A stretch of DNA of 64,000 nucleotides, taken from assembly GCA_002401695.1 (NCBI GenBank), contig NVTV01000003.1:186001-250000 (forward strand). The letters run 5' to 3'. This DNA is from Alphaproteobacteria bacterium (GTDB taxonomy: Bacteria; Pseudomonadota; Alphaproteobacteria; Micavibrionales; Micavibrionaceae). The position numbers and the translations under genes are program-made. How positions within the stretch are numbered: position 1 is the first letter of the stretch; each line of letters begins with the position of its first letter. A model generated the notes under the pieces. The model was not told the DNA's origin. It made no database searches and saw only the letters and a program-made list of their open reading frames with translations. Positions 9,812 to 18,700 of the stretch are shown here, piece by piece.

Positions 9812-11216
9812 TACTCACATCAATGGCTTGAATTTGGTCTTCGACTTCTCTTTGTAGATCCATAACAGCCAACTCAAGAAGAATAGACGTGGACACTTCA
9901 TTACGCAAAGAGCTTTTCAAAACATCGAATTTTTGCATCAATTTAATCGCTTGCAACGCCACTGTCTTTCTTTCCACATTGGCGGGCTTATCATACAAAT
10001 TCGTATAAAAATCAGGGTTTTGATATAGTTTCTTTGTCAAAATTTCCATTTGCGCATAATAGCTGGGGTTCTCTCCCAATAATTCTAATGCCTCTGTCGC
10101 AGGAACACCCAACTCGCTCAAAATAGATTCCATATAAGGTCGTACGCTCATAGGCAAACTATCCGGTCCACCCGCTGTCGTCGAAGGCAGCCTATTACCC
10201 TCGGCCTTCATCGCAGAAATTGCGTAAAGACTATTTTCGGCAACACTTCTTTTCGCAACAATAGAACGCATGTCCATATATGCTTTTTGCATTGTTGTAA
10301 GCTCTTTATCAATATCATTCACAAGCAACCGTGCAGGCACCCGAGGAAATGTTTTATGCGCGTATAAATTGCTCACCATCGCGAGAAGATGCTCTTCATC
10401 CTCATTATGAATTTTTGGATTTTGAGCGGCTGAGACATCAAGAATCTCCTCATTCATAAAATCCAATTTCATCGTCCAAGGAGAATCAACCAAGGCAAAA
10501 TAATCAATATCTTTGTTCATGCGAACACGCGCATCCGCATCATAAGCTGTATTTGTCCACGCAACATCAGAACATGCAGAAGACAATGCACTGCCGCGAT
10601 CATGCTCATTACAGAACAGGGTTTTGAAATGGGTTATACGAACATCGTGATCCAAATCATTCCCATATGTCCCGGATGTGTTCTCTTGTCCTAATTGTCT
10701 GTCTTGTGAACGCTGAGCCAAAATAACAGCCGTCACTTCACCACGTCTTTCCGTGGCCGCTATGCTCTTCATAACAGAGCCGAATTCACACATGCCAACG
10801 CTCGGTTGATAATCTTTATGAACTTTTGCACGAATCTCTTGCAACAATCTTTGGGCATCCATTTGGCTTTCAGCATCGATAAACATGCCGATTACCATTG
10901 CTTGCTGCATAGCAACTGCTGTGAACTGTTCCGCAGCCAACATCATAGCCGGAAGAATGCTTTGCTCCCACATCTCATGAACAATAAACTCCTCAAGCTC
11001 AACAAACTCTTCCTCTATCTTGTCATCGAACTTATCTTCTGCCTCCGCCCAAACAGTACTGTCAACCAACGCCACAGCGGCATAACAATTGGAACACGCT
11101 TGGCTGGATGCTGCAAAACCAAATAAACTCGCACAAACCATCAACGAAATCACAAGTTTCACGAAACTAAGCCGTGCCTGTACAAAAATATCCAATATCT
11201 TGAAACCCATAATCAA
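9804..11216 (-). CDS. Exported paralogue 3 of five
   Basis: A 470-residue protein with a signal peptide (about 1-40, ending '...ASSQA') and a CxxC at the likely mature N-terminus (C41, C44). An acidic helical stretch (about 55-85) precedes the family core: 'VIGMFIDAESQMDAQRLL', 'HKDYQPSVGMCEFGS', a Cys-containing block with 'RMNKDIDYFA', 'KAYMDMRSIVAKRSVAENS', 'NPSYYAQMEILTKKLYQNP' and 'FYTNLYDKPANVERK'. The mature N-terminal Cys could suggest a lipoprotein, but the residues before it do not match a normal lipobox, so signal peptidase I cleavage is more likely. It starts 4 bp after paralogue 4 and overlaps paralogue 2. Function is unknown. Confidence 0.78.
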   Translation of the reverse strand: MIMGFKILDIFVQARLSFVKLVISLMVCASLFGFAASSQACSNCYAAVALVDSTVWAEAEDKFDDKIEEEFVELEEFIVHEMWEQSILPAMMLAAEQFTAVAMQQAMVIGMFIDAESQMDAQRLLQEIRAKVHKDYQPSVGMCEFGSVMKSIAATERRGEVTAVILAQRSQDRQLGQENTSGTYGNDLDHDVRITHFKTLFCNEHDRGSALSSACSDVAWTNTAYDADARVRMNKDIDYFALVDSPWTMKLDFMNEEILDVSAAQNPKIHNEDEEHLLAMVSNLYAHKTFPRVPARLLVNDIDKELTTMQKAYMDMRSIVAKRSVAENSLYAISAMKAEGNRLPSTTAGGPDSLPMSVRPYMESILSELGVPATEALELLGENPSYYAQMEILTKKLYQNPDFYTNLYDKPANVERKTVALQAIKLMQKFDVLKSSLRNEVSTSILLELAVMDLQREVEDQIQAIDVSNE

Positions 11217-11220
11217 AACC

Positions 11221-12654
11221 TTACTTCTGCCTCTTACCTTGTGTCAAACCACCGTTAATCGTACTAACACGCTCATTTAATTCGCTCGAAAGCATAACGG
11301 ATAAAATCATTTCCTGTCTCAATTCACTTTCATATAACGCTCTGTCCAACATTAATGCAATCGCCTTCATGGCAACAGACTTACGTTTTACGTTCGCCGG
11401 CGTATCATATAAATTCGCGAAGAAATCAGGGTTTTGATAAATCTTCTTACTGAGCACTTCTAACTGTGCATAATAGCTGGGATTCTCACCAAGAATTGCA
11501 TAAATCTCATCATCCGGCGTTCCCGAAGGCATTAAATCTTTTACAATCGAGGCCATAAACATCCCAACATTAGGCTGGGGCGGCGCGCCAGGATTGCCAT
11601 TTGTTCCCGAAGCCTTCAGCGCAACAATCGCGTTAAAACTACTCTCTGCAACATTTCTTTTTGCTACAATACTTCTTAAATCCATATACAGTTTTTTCGC
11701 AGCCGGTGTCGTGATACTGTTTTTAGAAAAAGCGCGAGATGGCACATTGTTACCATATATATTCGATGCCATAGCCAACACATCTTCCTCGTCATCCGTT
11801 AGGACTGCATTAGAGAAATCGACATCCAATGTTCTGGACTCCCCCAGCAAACGCGTATAATCAACATCACGATTAACGCGCGCGCGATCTGTCGCACCTG
11901 TCGCCGCACTGCCACCAAGACCATCTCTGTCACAGGCATAATCCAAACCTGTGCCGGCGCCCTCCCAAGAGTTATCTTTCGGATCACAATACGTATCAAC
12001 GAATCTCTGCCATCTGGAATGCTTGTCTTCACCCATGCCGGCGCCTGCTGCGCTATGTCTGTGACCCAACTGTCTATTCAAAGAAATTTCCGACATTGCC
12101 AGCATGTTTAAATTTACACGGCTATCGCTTGAGGCAAGACTTCGTGCGCTTGTCCCAAACCAACAGAAATCATCGCTAGGGTGATAATCCTTATGCGCCT
12201 CGGCCTGCAATTCAAAAAACAAACGGCGCGTTTCCAATTGGGTTTTTGCATCAAAGAATGCCCCTACCATTTCCACCTGATACATGCCAAACGTACTTAA
12301 GAAATTAGTCAGTTCAGCCAGTCCCTTTAACCAGAAATTTCGAAAAAATCTTCGAACAATCCAGTTTTGCTCTTGATTCATGTGAAGCTCAATCGACAGT
12401 TCAACAAGAGGCGACCAAATAAATTCTTCTGAAAGCTCAAGAGCAATAGCAGCAGCAATCGGGTCATCAAACTCACAGAATAAGCACGGAACGCACGCGA
12501 ACGCCTCAGCCTCCTTATGACAAACTGTCAGAGCCGACCCCGAAAGAGCAACAACCAAAAGAACCAGCACAAGCGCATTCCTCACCCGACGAAACAAACG
12601 CGAAGTCTTGCGTGACGATGTTCTTTTCTTTTTCAATTTACCAATAAAAGACAA
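11221..12654 (-). CDS. Exported paralogue 4 of five
   Basis: A 477-residue protein with a long basic N-region rich in Lys/Arg (about 1-26) before the hydrophobic signal segment (about 27-46). Three Cys follow cleavage (C54, C57, C60). The core motifs are 'MVGAFFDAKTQLETRRL', 'HKDYHPSDDFCWFGT', 'YCDPKDN' with a further Cys, 'RVNRDVDYTRLL', 'KLYMDLRSIVAKRNVAESSF', 'NPSYYAQLEVLSKKIYQNP' and 'FFANLYDTPANVKRK'. It pairs most closely with paralogue 5 (shared FCWFGT, NRDxDYTRL and DTPANV variants), suggesting a recent duplication. It lies 24 bp downstream of paralogue 5. No known domain recognised. Confidence 0.78.
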   Translation of the reverse strand: MSFIGKLKKKRTSSRKTSRLFRRVRNALVLVLLVVALSGSALTVCHKEAEAFACVPCLFCEFDDPIAAAIALELSEEFIWSPLVELSIELHMNQEQNWIVRRFFRNFWLKGLAELTNFLSTFGMYQVEMVGAFFDAKTQLETRRLFFELQAEAHKDYHPSDDFCWFGTSARSLASSDSRVNLNMLAMSEISLNRQLGHRHSAAGAGMGEDKHSRWQRFVDTYCDPKDNSWEGAGTGLDYACDRDGLGGSAATGATDRARVNRDVDYTRLLGESRTLDVDFSNAVLTDDEEDVLAMASNIYGNNVPSRAFSKNSITTPAAKKLYMDLRSIVAKRNVAESSFNAIVALKASGTNGNPGAPPQPNVGMFMASIVKDLMPSGTPDDEIYAILGENPSYYAQLEVLSKKIYQNPDFFANLYDTPANVKRKSVAMKAIALMLDRALYESELRQEMILSVMLSSELNERVSTINGGLTQGKRQK

Positions 12655-12678
12655 AATTTTCTCACATTCTTAAAATTA

Positions 12679-14220
12679 CTATTTACCCTTAGAGGTTGCC
12701 AATCCTTCATTAACAGCCCTATGGGACTCCCTTAACTTACTGGACAACAATACCGATACATTCATTTCGCGACGCAGCTGACTTTCGTAAATCGCACGAT
12801 CAATCATCAATTCAATCGCCCGCATCGCCACCTTCTTCCGAGACACATTTGCCGGTGTATCGTAAAGATTGGCATAAAAATCAGGGTTTTGATAAATTCT
12901 CTTTGTCAGAAATTCTAATTGAGAATAATAACTGGGGCTATACCCTATAAGATCAAATATATTACCGCCAACGCCCGACAGGCTGGCCGGCAATAACTCT
13001 TGCACAATCGATGCCATAAAGCGGCCCGAATGTTTAGTTCCCAGCACCCCCGCAGCAACAGTCGCGGGTATACCGAAAGCAGCACCAGGATGGGCAAACG
13101 GCTCCAACAAATGCTCATGCTGCGTTCCGGATGATTTCAAACCGACAATCGCATTAAAACTTGCCTGCGCAACACCCCTCTTTGCAGCAACACTGCGCAA
13201 CGCCAAATATAGCTTCTGCGCACTACTCGTCTTCATAAGCACACGAGAAAGCGCGCGGGACAAAACATTGTGCCCATATAGGTTTTTGGACAAAGCGATG
13301 ACATCCTCCTCGTCCCCCGGCTCCCTAATCAAACCGACAATAAGGGTATCAAGGGGCTCTGCCGTAACATTCAAGGTCGTATCTGCCATATCGATGTTTA
13401 ACGTTCTCGGCTCTTCAATAAGACGGGTATAATCTATATCACGGTTAACGCGCTGAAGATCTACGGCACCGGCAGCGGACCCAGATACCTTACCGTTGCG
13501 ATCACACGCAAGTTCAAGCCCCGTACCACCTATTTGTCTATTATTATCACGAGGATCACAGTAGGTATCAACGAATTGCTCCCACCGTGCTTTATAATCA
13601 TCGCTGGCATTCAATGAGCCAGCAATATTAACATTACCCAGTTGGCGCGCCAAAGATATTTGGGAAAAGACCAAACTGTTAAACCGCCCAATATTCTCGG
13701 TTGCGGCCAAACTTCTTACATTTGTACCAAACCAACAAAAATCTTGGCTAGGCTGATAATCTTTGTGCGCTTCAAATTGAAGCTCCCGCAACAACCGCTG
13801 AGTATCCATTTGATTTTGGGCATCGAGAAACATCCCGATAGCCTGCGTATATTGCATAGCGACAGCACTCATCTGTGTTGCCATATCCGCCGCTGCTGGC
13901 AGAAATTGCGTTTTGAACATAACCTCGATCAGCCAGTCTTCAAATTCCCCAAGGTCAGCATTAAATTCATCCTTAACACGATCAACAATATCATCATGCG
14001 CATCATCAATAAAGTCAGTCGCAAACGCACAATCAACCTTCGAACATTTAGCGCAGACATCAGTAAAAATATAAGACTCAGCATCCGGCGCCAAGACCGT
14101 GCTTTCAAACATAAAGGCAAATAAAGAAAAAACAAGCAGGGCAATGGGCAACACACGGCGAAAAATAACCCTTGATGTATTCCTACTCTTCTTATGCACA
14201 CTCATCATCTTTAAGGACAC
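12679..14220 (-). CDS. Exported paralogue 5 of five (first gene of the array)
   Basis: A 513-residue protein that is promoter-proximal in the minus-strand array. It has a signal peptide (about 20-48) after a basic N-region, then three Cys (C56, C59, C64). Family blocks are 'AIGMFLDAQNQMDTQRLL', 'HKDYQPSQDFCWFGT', 'YCDPRDNN' with a following Cys, 'RVNRDIDYTRLI', 'KLYLALRSVAAKRGVAQASF', 'SPSYYSQLEFLTKRIYQNP' and 'FYANLYDTPANVSRK'. Compared with paralogue 4 it has an extra Gly/Ala/Pro-rich insertion around residues 345-375. The gene is divergent from dotI across a 255-bp spacer, so the array and the Dot/Icm core may share regulation. Function is unknown. A Dot/Icm periplasmic or secreted component is the leading inference from context. 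Confidence 0.78.
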   Translation of the reverse strand: MSLKMMSVHKKSRNTSRVIFRRVLPIALLVFSLFAFMFESTVLAPDAESYIFTDVCAKCSKVDCAFATDFIDDAHDDIVDRVKDEFNADLGEFEDWLIEVMFKTQFLPAAADMATQMSAVAMQYTQAIGMFLDAQNQMDTQRLLRELQFEAHKDYQPSQDFCWFGTNVRSLAATENIGRFNSLVFSQISLARQLGNVNIAGSLNASDDYKARWEQFVDTYCDPRDNNRQIGGTGLELACDRNGKVSGSAAGAVDLQRVNRDIDYTRLIEEPRTLNIDMADTTLNVTAEPLDTLIVGLIREPGDEEDVIALSKNLYGHNVLSRALSRVLMKTSSAQKLYLALRSVAAKRGVAQASFNAIVGLKSSGTQHEHLLEPFAHPGAAFGIPATVAAGVLGTKHSGRFMASIVQELLPASLSGVGGNIFDLIGYSPSYYSQLEFLTKRIYQNPDFYANLYDTPANVSRKKVAMRAIELMIDRAIYESQLRREMNVSVLLSSKLRESHRAVNEGLATSKGK

Positions 14221-14475
14221 CTAAACAAACCCATATTTATAAAACCGCCCTATGCTGCATCATTTTCAAAGCCATTTCAATTATTTTCACAACAATTGCA
14301 GCGCGTGACATATTAATAACGCCTAACGATAGCACATGCGTACAGGGGAAAGCACCTAAATATTTATTAAAAGTGAGAAATATATAATTGGAATATTGTA
14401 TATTACTTTTTTTTGTTACACAGTGTTACGTTGAAAGTGTAAATAAACTTAACAATAGGCTTCAAGAAGGTTCAT
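14221..14475. promoter_or_regulatory. Divergent control region between the paralogue array and dotI
   Basis: A 255-bp A/T-rich spacer separates oppositely oriented operons, so it should carry promoters in both directions. GTTACACAGTGTTAC (14415-14429) is a near-perfect palindrome with one mismatched pair and is the best operator candidate. TTGAAA (14431-14436) is a possible -35 for dotI, but no convincing -10 sits at the right distance. An AAGAAGG Shine-Dalgarno precedes the dotI ATG. I see no structured RNA. Confidence 0.4.
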
Positions 14476-15165
14476 ATGCTGAAAAAATTAAAAAAGCAAA
14501 AAGACTCAACCGGCAATGCGCCAGCGCAACCCACCAAAGACGATTCGTCGGGGTTGGGAACCGTTGTTATCCGTAATGAATTTTACAGAGACGGCTACCG
14601 CAGCCTTTTGAAAATGACACTTATACAAAGCGTGGTCATACTTGGCCTTATCGGCGCGATGTATTACGTTATAAAAATTCACCAACCACAACACTTCTAT
14701 TTTGCGACAACAGAAGATGGACGCCTTATTCCTATGGTGCCGCTCAGCCAACCTAACTTGAGCGCACCATCACTTATGTCATGGGTTGCGCAAAGCACAA
14801 CCGAAGTTATGACGTTCGGTTTTAGTGATTACAGGCGAAGACTACAAGAATCATCACGTAGCTTCACAAAACGGGGCTGGGAAAGTTTCACGCAAGCACT
14901 CCAGAGATCAAGAATTATTGAAATGGTCGAGGTGAATCAGCAAATCATCACAGCCGCACCAAGGGGGGCTCCGGTCCTAAAATCAGAAGGCCTTGTCGCC
15001 GGACGATATCAGTGGGTTGTGCAAATTCCACTCATCCTAACATACATGTCAGGTGCAAAAACATCCAATACAGGACTGCTAGTAACGGTAGTCGTTGTTC
15101 GTGTGCCAAGGCTCGAAAGCCCCAACGGCGTTGGGATAGAGCAATGGATTGCAGAAGCCAGATAA
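14476..15165 (+). CDS. dotI: DotI/IcmL-like T4BSS inner-membrane protein
   Basis: A 229-residue bitopic protein: about 45 cytoplasmic residues, one transmembrane helix (about 49-69) and a periplasmic domain. 'NEFYRDGYRSLLKM' just before the membrane segment, 'MVPLSQPNLS' and the C-terminal 'RYQWVVQIPLILTY' with 'VVVVRVPR' are characteristic of DotI/IcmL and IncI TraM. DotI forms an inner-membrane ring of the Dot/Icm machine. It is the first gene of a run whose order matches Legionella icmL-K-E-G-C-D-J-B. The start is supported by an AAGAAGG site 5-6 nt upstream. Confidence 0.85.
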   Translation: MLKKLKKQKDSTGNAPAQPTKDDSSGLGTVVIRNEFYRDGYRSLLKMTLIQSVVILGLIGAMYYVIKIHQPQHFYFATTEDGRLIPMVPLSQPNLSAPSLMSWVAQSTTEVMTFGFSDYRRRLQESSRSFTKRGWESFTQALQRSRIIEMVEVNQQIITAAPRGAPVLKSEGLVAGRYQWVVQIPLILTYMSGAKTSNTGLLVTVVVVRVPRLESPNGVGIEQWIAEAR

Positions 15166-15264
15166 CGGTTTTTATGAAAAAAATTCGCTATTGTGTTGAT
15201 AATGCGTGACAATTATAAAAATCCAATGTATCGTTTGTAAGTTATTTTAGAGTATCTGGGGTAA

Positions 15265-16287
15265 ATGGATTTCATGGATTACAGAATTTTTTCAAATAAA
15301 CTATGTGTAGGTCTCAATATGAAGGTATTGGGGTTTGGTTTGGTTCTTGCTTGTTCTACGGCACTTAGCAACGCGGCTTTATCTCAGGATTTAGCTGATG
15401 AGCAGATGTCAGAAAAAACGGCAGATAATGTTTTCGACTTTGATGATGATCTGGGGGCTGGACAAGCCACGGAAGATATAGAAGAAAGTTTCAGAAATGA
15501 GGCTTTCGACCAAGCGTTAAAAACGCTTCTTCCTCTTCGTCCTGGTGAAATCAGAACATTGCTTGAGCATTTTGATCGTACAATAGAATCGACACAGTTA
15601 CCTGTTCACCCATATCCCAGACCTGAGCTTACAGTTCAAAACATCTCTCTGGATCCTGGTGTTCTTCCGCTAACCGTAAAAATGGCCTATGGCTATGTCA
15701 CAACAATCAGCATGCTGGATGCCTCTGGGCAACCATGGCCGATTGAAGATATGAGTTGGGTTGGCGAATTTAAGATACAAGAATCTACGGTTGATACCAC
15801 AACACACATAATAAGGGTTTCTCCAGAATCTGCATTTGCACATGGCAACATTTCCATGCGTCTTGTTGGGTTAAATGCGCCGGTTATTCTGACCTTTGAA
15901 ACAAACAGAGATCTTGTCCACTACAGATTTGACGCGATCCTTCCCAATATGGGGCCCAGCGCAACAACACCCCTCATTGATACTGGTGTGACACTTGTGT
16001 CCGGCGATCCTGACATGTCCATTGCCCTTGGCGGCGTTGTTCCTGGTGATGCTGAAATACTTGATGTGTCCGGTGTGGATGGTCGTACGACAGCGTACAT
16101 ATATAACGGCCTTACATATGTAAGAACGCCTCTTACTCTATTGTCTCCTGGTTGGAATAGTTCCGTGACATCTGCGGATGGCACAAAGATCTATGCATTA
16201 GAAGGCACACCTGTGATTTTACTATCTGATAGAGGTCGTATGGTACGAGCCTATCTTACTGAGCGTGAGGATTTGTTAAATGAATGA
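15265..16287 (+). CDS. dotH: DotH/IcmK-like T4BSS outer-membrane core protein
   Basis: A 340-residue exported protein. The C-terminal half carries the DotH/IcmK pattern: 'DASGQPWPIEDMSWVG', 'LNAPVILTFET' and a final beta-rich region 'GLTYVRTPLTLLSPGW...LEGTPVILLSDRG'. DotH forms part of the outer-membrane core with DotC and DotD. The N-terminal signal sequence is most compact from the internal ATG at 15319 ('MKVLGFGLVLACSTALSN'), and a TAGGT lies upstream of that ATG, so the true start may be there. The coordinates given use the first ATG. The stop overlaps the dotG start by 8 bp, indicating translational coupling. Confidence 0.82.
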   Translation: MDFMDYRIFSNKLCVGLNMKVLGFGLVLACSTALSNAALSQDLADEQMSEKTADNVFDFDDDLGAGQATEDIEESFRNEAFDQALKTLLPLRPGEIRTLLEHFDRTIESTQLPVHPYPRPELTVQNISLDPGVLPLTVKMAYGYVTTISMLDASGQPWPIEDMSWVGEFKIQESTVDTTTHIIRVSPESAFAHGNISMRLVGLNAPVILTFETNRDLVHYRFDAILPNMGPSATTPLIDTGVTLVSGDPDMSIALGGVVPGDAEILDVSGVDGRTTAYIYNGLTYVRTPLTLLSPGWNSSVTSADGTKIYALEGTPVILLSDRGRMVRAYLTEREDLLNE

Positions 16288-17548
16288 TGATTTGGATGAA
16301 GACATAATTGGTTCTGAAGATGATTTTGACGAATTTTCGCAAGAATCAGGTGCGGCCGATTCTTTTAGGCAGAGTCCTGTTGCAAAAATTGCTATTATTG
16401 GCCTTGCTGTTCTTGTCATCGTCGGCGTTATGTTTATGTTTGGTGGCGAATCAGTTAAACAAGAGAAATCAAGAATGCCTGCTGGATCGGATATTACATC
16501 CGTCCCAGGGACAAACGACAAGCTTTCTCCAGCATATATTGATGCTGTTGAAGAGCAGAACGAGGCAAATTTGGAGCGCGCGATTTCAGAAAATCGCAGT
16601 GCCATACCTGTTCCTGTTCAAACACACGACACACGTCTGGAGGCTCCTGAAATAGAGGAGGAATCCGAGGATCCTCTTCACCGTTGGAGACTTCTTCAAG
16701 ATGAGCGCATAGAGCGCGAAATGAAAATAAGAGAAACAGAAATTGAGCCTGTAACTGTTCTGAATGCTGAACAGCAAGGTGAGGCACTGGACGCTCTTTC
16801 CAGCTCCATGGAAGAGCAAATGGGTGCTCTACTAACGGCCAATAATGATGAAAAGACTCTGCACACGGTTACCCTTATAACTCACGAGGAAAATTCAGCA
16901 AATGGCGGTGGCGACGGAAATGGCGGTGGCGACGGAAATGGTGATGGAGAAGACGGCGGCGGCTTCACAGAAGATGACGAAGAAGTTGTTATTATTCCAG
17001 CAGGTAAAATTGTTTACGGGCAAATGCTATTGCAGGCAAATTCGGATGTTGATGCAGTTGTATTGGCACAAATGGTAAGTGGCCCCCTAAAGGGATGGAA
17101 ATTACTCGGTGAGTTTGAGCTAGAGGAAGACCTTGGAAAACTTCTCATAACATTTGATATTGCTGTTAACGAAGATGGTGAGCAACATGAAATTGATGCT
17201 GTGCTTCTTGATCCGGATAACGGTTTGGCTGCAATGAGAACAGATATAAATCACAGATACTTTAAACGTATCATCTTCCCTGCTGCGGCATCCTTTGTAG
17301 AAGGTTTTGCTTCTGCGATATCAGAAACCGACACAACGGTGGTCATCGCTGGTGACAATGCTGTTGAAGACACAGATGAAAAAGATGATGAAGAAGCAAT
17401 TGCTGCTGGTATTGAAGAGGCCGCATCGGGAGTCAGTGAAATACTAGATGATATAGGTGACGTTCCGATTCAAGTTGTTATTGAGGCAGGAACGCCTATC
17501 GGCATATTCTTTATCGAAAACGTTGTGGAAGAAGAAGGTGATATTTAA
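16280..17548 (+). CDS. dotG: DotG/IcmE-like T4BSS channel protein (short form)
   Basis: A 422-residue VirB10/TrbI-type protein. It has an acidic cytoplasmic N-terminus, one transmembrane helix (about 34-54), a periplasmic linker with a Gly/Asp-rich repeat (about 207-228), and a C-terminal VirB10-like domain (about 236-420: 'IPAGKIVYGQMLLQANSDVD', 'DPDNGLAAMRTDINHRYFKR', ending 'EAGTPIGIFFIENV'). DotG spans inner to outer membrane and forms the central channel. Legionella DotG is over 1000 residues because of a long degenerate-repeat region. That region is absent here, giving a size closer to IncI-type TraO. The ATG overlaps dotH. Confidence 0.85.
   Translation: MNDDLDEDIIGSEDDFDEFSQESGAADSFRQSPVAKIAIIGLAVLVIVGVMFMFGGESVKQEKSRMPAGSDITSVPGTNDKLSPAYIDAVEEQNEANLERAISENRSAIPVPVQTHDTRLEAPEIEEESEDPLHRWRLLQDERIEREMKIRETEIEPVTVLNAEQQGEALDALSSSMEEQMGALLTANNDEKTLHTVTLITHEENSANGGGDGNGGGDGNGDGEDGGGFTEDDEEVVIIPAGKIVYGQMLLQANSDVDAVVLAQMVSGPLKGWKLLGEFELEEDLGKLLITFDIAVNEDGEQHEIDAVLLDPDNGLAAMRTDINHRYFKRIIFPAAASFVEGFASAISETDTTVVIAGDNAVEDTDEKDDEEAIAAGIEEAASGVSEILDDIGDVPIQVVIEAGTPIGIFFIENVVEEEGDI
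16901..16936 (+). repeat. Two perfect 18-bp tandem repeats within dotG
   Basis: AATGGCGGTGGCGACGGA occurs twice head to tail (16901-16918 and 16919-16936), followed by a degenerate third copy. It encodes NGGGDG units in the periplasmic linker between the membrane helix and the VirB10-like domain, so copy-number change would only alter linker length. Confidence 0.85.
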
Positions 17549-17581
17549 TTCTGATATTCATGAATTTAATCACAATGAAAT

Positions 17582-18544
17582 ATGGCCGAATCTAATAATA
17601 ACTTCGAAGAATACGAATTTGACGATGAATTAGATGACCCTTGGGACGATGTACTTGACGATGAGATACCTCACGAAGATAACATCGATTTAAAAACAGA
17701 AGAAAAACACCAGGGATCTTCTCGCGCAAAACCAAAATCCATTCTAAAACCAATATTGTCTTTGGCTCTATTAGGCGGTATTTCTTTTGCTGCATATTCT
17801 TCTTTTATGCCCTTTCCGGAAAAAACCCCGATACCCATAATAAAAATTAATAAAGCCCCTGTCGTCGACATTAGTCACACAAATAATGCCGATTTAGAGA
17901 CAACGCAAATAGAAGCAACACGCGCGCCATTGAATACTGACGTGCAGGTAACACGTGGCAAAAACACTGTTTTAACGCCTATGCCTGATGATGCCGCAAA
18001 TAATGCGATTGCACTTCCACGACTTATAGCAGTAATGCCGGACGCTATTGAACCTGAGGCATCCAGTTCAAAATCTATCATGGAAGATAAACTAAAAACA
18101 CTGAGTGAGGATGAGTTGTTGTCCAAAACCGAATCAGTCTATAAAAAAATGCCCAAATCAGTCGTCATCATCGAAAATTCAACAACAGAATTATCCGCCT
18201 TACCCGCACCTGAGGAAGAGAAAATTGCAGAAATTGTGGTAGAGGAAAGCAAAGAACCGCCTCCACCGATTAAAGAAATTCCCAAAAGCCCCGCAAAAGC
18301 AGCAAGCAATGTAAACAACGAATCACCCGTAATACTCAAAAAAACCAGCAAATTGGCCAAAAAATATGCATGGACAGTGCGCGCAGCACAATCTGGGAAA
18401 GCAGTTGTTTATGACAAAAACAGCAAAGAAATGAAGTCTGTAGAGATCAATGACACACTTTCAGGTATTGGGCGCATAAAATCAATCCAACTGAAAAACG
18501 GGCGTTGGGTAATTACGGGGACAAAAGGGAAAATATTGCAATAA
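17582..18544 (+). CDS. DotF/IcmG-position bitopic protein with TraP-like C-terminus
   Basis: A 320-residue protein: a very acidic N-terminus (Asp/Glu-rich, about 8-45), one transmembrane segment (about 57-77, 'ILSLALLGGISFAAYSSF'), a long Pro/Glu/Lys linker, and a small C-terminal beta domain (about 262-320, 'YAWTVRAAQSGKAVVYD...INDTLSGIGRIKSI..KNGRWVI'). That C-terminus looks like the SH3-like end of TraP/DotF-type proteins. Position supports this: it sits between dotG and the icmC-position gene, exactly where Legionella has icmG/dotF. I infer an inner-membrane accessory subunit. Sequence similarity to DotF itself is not strong enough to use the symbol. Confidence 0.6.
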   Translation: MAESNNNFEEYEFDDELDDPWDDVLDDEIPHEDNIDLKTEEKHQGSSRAKPKSILKPILSLALLGGISFAAYSSFMPFPEKTPIPIIKINKAPVVDISHTNNADLETTQIEATRAPLNTDVQVTRGKNTVLTPMPDDAANNAIALPRLIAVMPDAIEPEASSSKSIMEDKLKTLSEDELLSKTESVYKKMPKSVVIIENSTTELSALPAPEEEKIAEIVVEESKEPPPPIKEIPKSPAKAASNVNNESPVILKKTSKLAKKYAWTVRAAQSGKAVVYDKNSKEMKSVEINDTLSGIGRIKSIQLKNGRWVITGTKGKILQ

Positions 18545-18700
18545 TTTTGCTATATTTTAGAAAACACCTGATTCACGGCTGAAATATTAACTATTTTCTT
18601 ATAAAATACGTTCTAGGGCATGAAATGTAATTTAAAATTTGCAGTATATCGCGTAAATATGCTGTAATGGTGGATAATAAGTCTATTAAGGAGAAGAACA

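Noticed and set aside
9804-11216. Paralogue 3 as a lipoprotein because the mature protein may begin with Cys
   Set aside because: The residues before the Cys ('SSQA') do not make a lipobox, and the relatives have Cys a few residues further in, favouring ordinary signal peptidase cleavage.
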